NCBI GenBank assembly: GCA_951394045.1
Contig: OX595999.1
Coordinates: forward strand, 496,001 to 560,000
DNA length: 64,000 bases
Origin: Nitzschia sp. DOCU1
Taxonomy: Eukaryota; Bacillariophyta; Bacillariophyceae; Bacillariales; Bacillariaceae
Reading direction: 5' to 3'
Of this stretch, positions 57,698 through 64,000 are shown piece by piece (the stretch's first letter is position 1; every line of letters starts with the position of its first letter). The translations under genes were made by a program, and so were the position numbers. The notes beneath the pieces are model-generated. The model was given only the letters and a program-made list of their open reading frames with translations, had not been told where the DNA came from and did no database searches.

Positions 57698-60602
57698 TCA
57701 TACGTAGACAACGACGACGCTCACGTTGTCGGTAGTTCCCTTCTTGACTGCCATGGAACATAAGCTTCTCGCCGCGTCTCTCGCATTAAGTCCCTGTTGT
57801 TTCATCTTATGCAGAATTGATGCCACTTCCTCTGAGTCCATGACTTCCCAAAGTCCATCTGTCGCCGACATGAGGATTTCGTCCGGTCCGACCAAGGTTT
57901 TCGATATGTCAGCATCACTCACAATGCCTTTAGAGGTCACGTAGGGCCCTTCCAATGAGCGTCCCACCGCATATTCATACATTCCGGTGCTGATGTACCA
58001 CTTAGAGAATTTGCATTTCGGTAGGGAATAATCCAAACCGGCAGCAATACCTTGCATCAATCGTTCTTCTTCTGTTTGTGGAGTGTGGTCCTGAGTCACG
58101 AACTGAACCTTGCCATCTACAGTGACGACCATACTTCGGGAGTCACCACAGTTCAGCACTACTAGCACTCCATTTGTCTCGTCTAGAGCCATAACGGAAG
58201 CTGTTGTCCCGGCAATCAGGTCTTCAGATCCAGTGTTGGCCGTCAATACACCTTCTCGAGAATCGTAGTCGGCTATACATTGTTCTTCATCGGCACATTG
58301 TTGCTGATAGGACTGACAAATCATGTTCCACGAAGCCAGCAACGCCTGTTCCAGGGGCAGTCGGTTGAACACAACTTGATTTCTCAAAACAGTTGGGAGT
58401 TCGGTCGATACTTTGGTTGAAGCTGCAGTACCGCCATGCCCGTCCATGACCCCCATGATCAAAACAGACCGATCTTTTGTGTCGTGAATCTCGTGAAGAA
58501 CTTGAAGGCACAATTGACGGAATAGGCAACTCATTAGTACAACGAGTACGAATCGGAACATCGCCGACGACACCTCCCCACTCCCCAAGTAGCGATCACT
58601 TACCAAATGCATCTTCTTGGGTCTGCCGTCTTCCCATGGTAGACCAGACCCCTTGATCGACAATCTCAATGGCGGTCTGCGTGGTTGGAACCATGGAAAT
58701 CGCAATCGCCTCATTCTCTCGCACTCGAAGACGGTCAAAATGCAAAATTACATTTCTGGTGGACCTAGGTTGATCTTGTAACATTTCCACAGCTTTTTCA
58801 AAGCCACCCGTGGAAAACGTCAACTCACCGATACCCTGAAGTCGATCGCCAATTTCAAAGATGCCCAATTCGTCGGCTTGTCCACCTGGAACTATCTCTT
58901 TCACGAAGACTTCTCCCGGAAGCGCGTCCTTGGTCGCTTCGGACCATAGGAACGAGTCTTCGCTATCGTCATCTACACCACTGTCTTCAGCGTCGGCTTC
59001 GGCAAAGACCAGCCCCAGAGGCTTGTTGCGCGAAAACGTTGCCACAAAATGCAACGGTCGACTCACCGAGGGCAATTCACAAGCTTCCATAGCGTCTAAA
59101 ACCATGGCAAAGAATGCCCCATCGCGTTCTTCGAGAGTAGCACGTTTATCATAGTCGTCATTCTTCAAATTGATGGATTTCTCCTCAAGGATTTTTGCTA
59201 GCCGTGCTTGGGCCTTTTCGGCAGTGGGGCGTCGATTCGGCTCTGCTTCCAGCATGTGTTGTAGCAACGACCATAGACCTGGTCGCTCTCCCAAATACTC
59301 CAGGGCCCGTTCGAGCCCATCCGGTCGAAGTTTGCTCGCCAACTCATTGTACAACCACGCATTCAAATCCCATTCGGCATCTTGAAGTTGTTGATGAAAG
59401 CCGGCATCCACTCGCTCTTCCAAGTATCCAAACAAGAGTTGACAAAACAATAACGCTGATGAAAATAGATCGAATGCCAGAGGTGCATTGTAGATATCCA
59501 CAAAGACTTCTGGAGCACAATAAATCGGAGATACCGCAACGCGATTGCCGTCTTCCAGTCCCCAGTAGCGAGTTCCACCACCGAGAAATGACGTGACACC
59601 TCCCGACTTGACGGGTTCCAGATCTGCCGCCGATCCAAAATCCAGTAACAATAAAGCTCCATCGTGAACCAATAAATTGCTTGGTTTGATATCTCGGTGG
59701 ACGATCTTGTAGGAATGTATAAGAGCCAATACGTTCAAAAGAGAATCAAGGGTCTTGTCTAGAGTCTCCCCATCAGTCGAACATTTCATGGCCTCTCCAA
59801 TATTGCGCAAAAAGTGCTGAGGAGTGTCCCACTCCGACGACGACGAATCTCTTTGTTCCTTGAGAAGTTTCAGTTCCTCGAGGTCTCGCTTCATCAAATC
59901 CGCCAAGGAGGGTGCCGGTTGAGGCCTACTAGAGGCACCATTTTCGGGGGTTCCGACGAGTCCAAAGATCATCCATTCTTCCTCACCTTTTTGCTTCTTC
60001 TTATTGTTGTTGCCATTACTACTAGAACTGTTGGCAAGAGTTCCATAGTAAGGTGGTAACTGGGGATGAGCAGGCAGTTTGGAAAAGCAGTGCTCTTCCA
60101 CTTGCCAGTAATAGAGGCATCGTGCGGCTCGTTCTTTAAAGTCCTTGGGTTTGGTTGTGGATCCCTGTTGTTCTTTTCCACTACTTTTACTTTTGCTGCT
60201 GCTCGATGCACTTGCTTCTTGCTCCTGTAGTTCGGATTCGGTCCATGGACGCTTGCCAATACGCCACTGTGGCGGTTTCTCAACCTTGTCGTCGTCGTCA
60301 TTGACGACTTGCAAAAAGTGAACTGTTCCATACGATCCACTTCCGATGCAATCGTCTACCGATCGAATAATGGACGTAGTAGAAGAATATTCTTTGGTTT
60401 CCTCCACATTCGATTTTGCTACACCAAAGAGCCGAGAAGAAGATACCGGGATAACTTGGCATTGACTAGCAACTCGATGGTGGTGATGGTGACCCGAGGG
60501 AAATGCAAAGGCCGCTGCCAGCTGCAACGAAAACCCTGCGTATGGGTTCGCCAAGGCCAGGACTAGTAGGAGCCATGACGGACCAAGATGTAGTTCTCTC
60601 AT
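57698..60602 (-). CDS. Predicted plastid protein kinase-PDZ-PP2C phosphatase fusion
   Basis: Two exons, 60602-58604 and 58500-57698, give 933 aa. The 103-bp intron splits a Val codon and rebuilds the start of the PP2C domain. A signal peptide (1-28) runs into AAAFAFPSG, a plastid ASAF-like motif. The kinase domain has the Gly loop IGSGSYGTV (87-94), HRDIKPSN (302-309), DFGSA (321-325) and CAPEVF (362-367). QQLQDAEWDLNAW recalls the STN7/STN8 thylakoid kinases. A PDZ domain covers about 517-625 (PLGLVF, VFVKEIVPGGQADELGIFEIGDRL). The PP2C domain (646-933) has QTQEDAF, GVMDGHGG, NCGDSR, SATDGLWEVMD and TDNVSVVVVYV with the metal-binding Asp residues. Kinase and phosphatase sites both look intact. 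In plants STN7/STN8 and the PP2C enzymes TAP38/PBCP act as separate opposing proteins on light-harvesting and PSII proteins. A similar target here is inference. Confidence 0.87.
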
Positions 60603-61054
60603 GACACTACTAACGACCTTTATTCACTCCTCGTTTCCTAATACTGTGATACTCGTAGGACGACGTGAGATATACTATAGACGGAAAAGATCGTGGCGGT
60701 CAACATCATGGTGTAAGAGAAAAAGGGTGGATGCAAGATCCAAGTGCCAATCACAACCGGAGGAATCTTTGGATCGTCTCCCAAACGCAGCGTCACAGCC
60801 TGCGCGCGTCACAAATCGCCTGGCTTTTACCTGTTGGTGGAATGAATGGAATCAGGAATCCAGAAATTTAAATGTTTCATGTATTTGGATCCTTCGCTAT
60901 TTTCTCGCCCAAAAATTTCCCCCCATCGATCTTGCAGTTTGGAGTCGCATCGAATCCACCATGACGGCCCCACCGCCTGCCATTCGGTATCAACAACTTC
61001 TAGACCGTGGACTCGAATCACTGATATCCAACCAGCTTCTTCCCTTCGCACTAA
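60603..61054. promoter_or_regulatory. Divergent intergenic region
   Basis: 452 bp between the kinase-phosphatase gene and the DoxX-like gene. An open frame crosses it on the plus strand but has no recognisable protein and no splice link to the next gene. Confidence 0.4.
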
Positions 61055-61522
61055 ATGACAATTATGGATCTCTCAACTGCTTGGAGATCGCCATTGGCCC
61101 TGGTCCAAGATCCAGTGTATTGGCTAGGCCTTCCCATTGGACTGCTATTTGGAGCCAGCGGTTACCAACACTTGGTGAAACCCTTTCCCTACATTACCAT
61201 GATGCGGGGCATGCCCTTTTCATCCTGGCATCCTGCAATTGTCACAGTCTCGGGTTGGATTGAACTGGGCGTCGGTGCTGCCTGTGTGATGCAGCCGTCA
61301 GCACCCGTCTTTACATTTACACGCTATCTCACGCTGGCCATTACGCCCGCCAACATTAACATGTGGTACAACAATGCACCGTTTGGAAACGCCTACTTTA
61401 CACCCAAGCAACATGCCATTCGGGGAGTCTTACAAGTAGTCCTTTTGGCGTGGCTGTGGGGGTTAGAGAAAGCGTATCTTTCGAGAGGCGAGGCCGCGTC
61501 GTCTCGATTGAAAGAAGATTAG
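61055..61522 (+). CDS. DoxX-like four-helix membrane protein
   Basis: 155 aa. Four hydrophobic helices are seen. The block GYQHLVKPFPYITMMRGMPF followed by VSGWIELGVGAACV matches the DoxX-like pattern, in which a Pro-rich loop and a SGxxExxxG helix recur. ITPANINMWYNNAPFGNAYF fits the usual third loop. The tail is short and basic. Start could be the first or the second Met (MTIMDL). DoxX-family proteins are linked to quinone or redox functions in bacteria, but the eukaryotic members are uncharacterised. Confidence 0.75.
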   Translation: MTIMDLSTAWRSPLALVQDPVYWLGLPIGLLFGASGYQHLVKPFPYITMMRGMPFSSWHPAIVTVSGWIELGVGAACVMQPSAPVFTFTRYLTLAITPANINMWYNNAPFGNAYFTPKQHAIRGVLQVVLLAWLWGLEKAYLSRGEAASSRLKED

Positions 61523-62726
61523 AAAAAGAAAATCAAAAGGGAGTTATTGATGGCGGTGGGCCGCGAGGAGAGCCAATATACTATTGAATTGACCCTGGTC
61601 GAGATTTACAACATGAAAGGATCTGGATGAACTACTACAGTGGCTGACAGGCCGCGCCCGAACGAACGTCTCATTTCAGTTTTGTGCATCGTCGCTCAAA
61701 GGGGCGGGTCTGGTAGAAGAATCTTGTGCCTCCTCACCAAGGGTGGCTATTGATGCTACTAGTAGTAGAAGATACTACCGGTAGTAAATAGCAGCGATGC
61801 ATGTTGCCTGACAGCTTCGGCTTCAGCACAATCATTTGCATTTTCTACCGGTAGTTCTAGGTAATAGTTTCAAGCGTGCTATCTGTATAATTAGGGATCA
61901 TAGGAGAATGGTAGATATGAGAGGACATTGTCGGCAGGGCTGCAGCAGAAGCCAAGATAGCACCGTCCACTTCGCTACAGACAGTCGAGCTATGGTAGCT
62001 ACTCCAGAATGGACTGTTAGTATCACAGCAGCTGGAGTGCAACCGAGTTCATTACAGCATCTTCACAGCAGTTGTCCAAAATGACAAGGCGAACGGCTAC
62101 TTCTGCAATTCCTAGAAGAAGTTCGCTCTCTGTACTTGCATCAGGAAAATCGAGACCTTTTCCAAAGCTACCGTAGCTATTAATACCCGTAAATAATTTA
62201 ATTCGAAAATCGGGCGCATCATCAATGGTCCTTCTTTATCACTTTCCATTCCGATGGGAAGTCCAACGGTGTAGCTTTTCCGAAAGTACAAAGCATATCT
62301 ATCGCGACTACCGTATTACTTGAAAGATCGTATCCTACAAAACAAAATTCGCTTCTTTGCTTCCCATTTGGTGGACGGAGTTCTGAAAGCACGAAGTTTC
62401 GGTTAGTGACTGAAACCAAGAATGAATTATTCGTCGGAGTTGGATTCGAGCGTTAAGTCCTGAGTCCCGGTGAGACGAATTACGACAACGACGTCGTCAT
62501 TTCCGCTTTCCACATTCGCCCGTTTCTAAATAGGTGCAATTCCGTTCCGCTTTCCTTGTGCTTTTTGCTGATGTGGTGTGTGTGAAGTGGCAACACGTAC
62601 CCATCGCTCAATTCCTCTTTCACTTTTGATGGCAAGACATCAACGGGTATCAAAGCTTTCAGAATCCTTTCTCGATTGGAACATCAACTCTTTCTATATT
62701 CGAAAGTATAGAACAATCGATTAACC
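61523..62726. other. Long intergenic region
   Basis: 1204 bp. It contains two TACCGGTA palindromes, one extended to the 14-bp tactaccggtagta (61773-61786) and one at 61846-61853. No gene or RNA is recognised. Confidence 0.45.
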
Positions 62727-63158
62727 ATGCCAGGAATCTACAGTCGGCATCAAGCACTGTTTCCCACAGCAGTGAGGCCATCAGGGAGTCAAGGCTTGGT
62801 GGGAACTTCCTCTTCATCCTTGTATCAACGAAGGTTAAGTTCGAAGAGCAGTGGACGTACTAGCACCACCTCTTCAGAACGAAGCAGCGACATGCACGAT
62901 TCGTTAGGCAGCAACTTTAGCATCCCTCGGAATAGCCGGACTCATAACTTTGTACTATCACCGAGAATGAGTTTTGCCAGCAGCACTTCCACAACCAATC
63001 AGCAACCCCAGTCATCACAGGTTCCATCAGACGATTGGGGATACTTTGTGGACTGCGACAATGATTTCACATTGCCCCCGCCCATAATTCCGACGAACGA
63101 GTCGGTTCCATCCATCATCCGAGAAGTATCGCATGAGGGATCCATTTTTGACCTGTAG
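62727..63158 (+). CDS. Small Ser-rich protein of unknown function
   Basis: 143 aa from the ATG at 62727. Residues 1-85 are Ser/Arg-rich and likely disordered and phosphorylated (RRLSSKSSGRTSTTSSERSS). The C-terminal part holds the compact motif SDDWGYFVDCDND followed by PPPIIP. Such a short conserved-looking motif in a disordered context suggests a docking peptide. No enzyme domain or signal peptide is seen. Upstream there is a normal leader with no competing ATG. Confidence 0.6.
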   Translation: MPGIYSRHQALFPTAVRPSGSQGLVGTSSSSLYQRRLSSKSSGRTSTTSSERSSDMHDSLGSNFSIPRNSRTHNFVLSPRMSFASSTSTTNQQPQSSQVPSDDWGYFVDCDNDFTLPPPIIPTNESVPSIIREVSHEGSIFDL

Positions 63159-63450
63159 TTAAAGCAGGCGGTAGAGTTAAGTGGAGGGATGTCCCCTACC
63201 GACGTTCGGTACAGGATGGGAACGAGGCCGTTGAGCTTCCAATTGTGTGGAAGTCAAGTTGCTTATTCCCCAAGAAACCCACACCGTTTCAACATAGAGA
63301 GATAGATTTCGTGATTGGTAACAATAGATAGATTGCCCGTAGATGAAAACGAACGATATGTTTACATCGGAACGATAAGGTTTCACTCTTCAGTTATGCC
63401 AATGGAAGAATTGCGTACAAAAATATCTTACAGGAGCTATTCATGGCATG
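63159..63450. other. Intergenic, convergent ends
   Basis: 292 bp between the small Ser-rich gene and the P450 gene. Nothing recognised. Confidence 0.35.
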
Positions 63451-64000
63451 TTATTGATCTGCACGTGAACTCAAGCGAAGCTTGCACCCATCGCTTGGAA
63501 TTGCCGTCAGTCGATAAGCCAGCGTGTCATTGGGGTTGATACATTCCATGTCATACTTCATGGCCAGGGCGGCCACAGCAATCTTGGCCTCGAGCATGGC
63601 AAAGTGCTTTCCAATGCAATCTCGAGGTCCCTTCAAGAATGGCATGTACGCCTTGGTATTGTGGATACGGCCGGGTCCGTCGTCCAGCCATCGTTCCGGT
63701 TCAAAGATATCTGGGTCCTGAAAGTTTTGCGGCAGCCGTTGCATAACATAGGGACTGATGTACAAAAAAGCACTTTTACCACCAATTGAGTATCCATTCC
63801 AAGTTTCGTTCTCATCCAGAGTCATTCGGGCTGTGGACCCCGGTGGATACATACGCAGTGTTTCGTTCAAAACGGCGGCCAAATAGGTGCACCCTTGTAG
63901 AGTTTCCATCACGGGTCTTGTTGTACCTGGGGATGATCCGTTCTCGGTAATAATCATTTTCTGAATGATAGGAGCCTTTGCGGATAGCTCCTCTCGAAGT
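63451..64000 (-). CDS. Cytochrome P450, C-terminal part (5' end outside window)
   Basis: The frame is open from the window edge to the stop at 63451, 183 codons. The K-helix ExxR motif is AVLNETLRMYPP. The PERF-like region is FEPERWLDD. The haem loop is FLKGPRDCIGKHFAMLEAK with the thiolate Cys. The segment LREELSAKAPIIQK before the first in-window Met fits the J-helix, so that Met is not the start. The missing N-terminus (about 330 residues) would hold the membrane anchor and I-helix. The P450 family and substrate cannot be set from this part. Confidence 0.92.
   Translation of the reverse strand, partial: LREELSAKAPIIQKMIITENGSSPGTTRPVMETLQGCTYLAAVLNETLRMYPPGSTARMTLDENETWNGYSIGGKSAFLYISPYVMQRLPQNFQDPDIFEPERWLDDGPGRIHNTKAYMPFLKGPRDCIGKHFAMLEAKIAVAALAMKYDMECINPNDTLAYRLTAIPSDGCKLRLSSRADQ

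Noticed and set aside
57698..58738. PP2C as an independent gene starting at the ATG near 58738
   Set aside because: The frame upstream of 58500 runs antisense-free through the intron and overlaps the kinase exon in another phase; splicing restores the PP2C start motif exactly, so a fusion fits better.
60601..61263. 220-codon frame upstream of the DoxX-like gene
   Set aside because: It lacks recognisable features, starts inside the divergent promoter and overlaps the DoxX-like frame in another phase.
1..64000. CRISPR arrays, bacterial operons, insertion sequences
   Set aside because: No regularly spaced repeats were seen, and introns plus plastid presequences show eukaryotic nuclear DNA.

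Overview
The window reads as nuclear DNA of a diatom, probably a raphid pennate. The evidence: short spliceosomal introns (about 67-140 bp, GT-AG) in many genes; two proteins whose signal peptides run into plastid-targeting motifs of the ASAF type (41.9 kb and 60.6 kb); a divergent DUF6824 domain; a CoDi-type Ty1/copia retrotransposon; and type II membrane glycosylation enzymes. Genes lie on both strands in divergent and convergent pairs. The exact species cannot be read from the sequence.

Left part (1-16.3 kb). A partial minus-strand gene encodes a CHAT (caspase-like) protease domain followed by a P-loop NTPase. It shares a 419-bp gap with a divergent, apparently N-myristoylated calpain. Then come a CTP-dependent polyprenol/diacylglycerol-type lipid kinase, a large DUF6824/AAA-type ATPase/helical-repeat protein, a secreted DUF2202 protein, a GT92 glycosyltransferase and a membrane-anchored LRR protein.

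Mobile block (16.6-30.5 kb). Two LTR retrotransposons sit 95 bp apart. The first, on the minus strand, is a Ty3/gypsy element with identical 142-bp LTRs. Its gag and pol are separated by a large antisense ORF that encodes a second RNase H plus a zinc-knuckle region, and its integrase end carries a frameshift. The second is an intact plus-strand CoDi copia element with identical 315-bp LTRs and a clear target duplication. Its gag and pol share one frame and are separated by a single UGA codon.

Middle (30.8-46.4 kb). An inverted pair of duplicated small genes is followed by a sulfotransferase-like protein, an 11-exon OSCA/TMEM63-like channel, methylthioribose kinase, an unknown plastid-targeted protein, a GH89 (NAGLU-like) protein with an altered catalytic motif, and a cytochrome c-like protein with a hydrophobic C-terminal tail.

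Right part (47-64 kb). A saccharopine-dehydrogenase-like oxidoreductase overlaps a second sulfotransferase-like gene tail to tail. Then come two members of a helical-repeat family, a THUMP/UPF0020-type methyltransferase, an unknown multi-pass membrane protein, a DoxX-like protein, a small Ser-rich protein and the C-terminal part of a cytochrome P450. The most striking gene is at 57.7-60.6 kb. One spliced reading frame joins an STN7/STN8-like protein kinase, a PDZ domain and a PP2C phosphatase behind a plastid-type presequence, so the predicted protein could both add and remove phosphates. All exon joins were read by eye from splice sites and reading frame; none is confirmed by transcripts.
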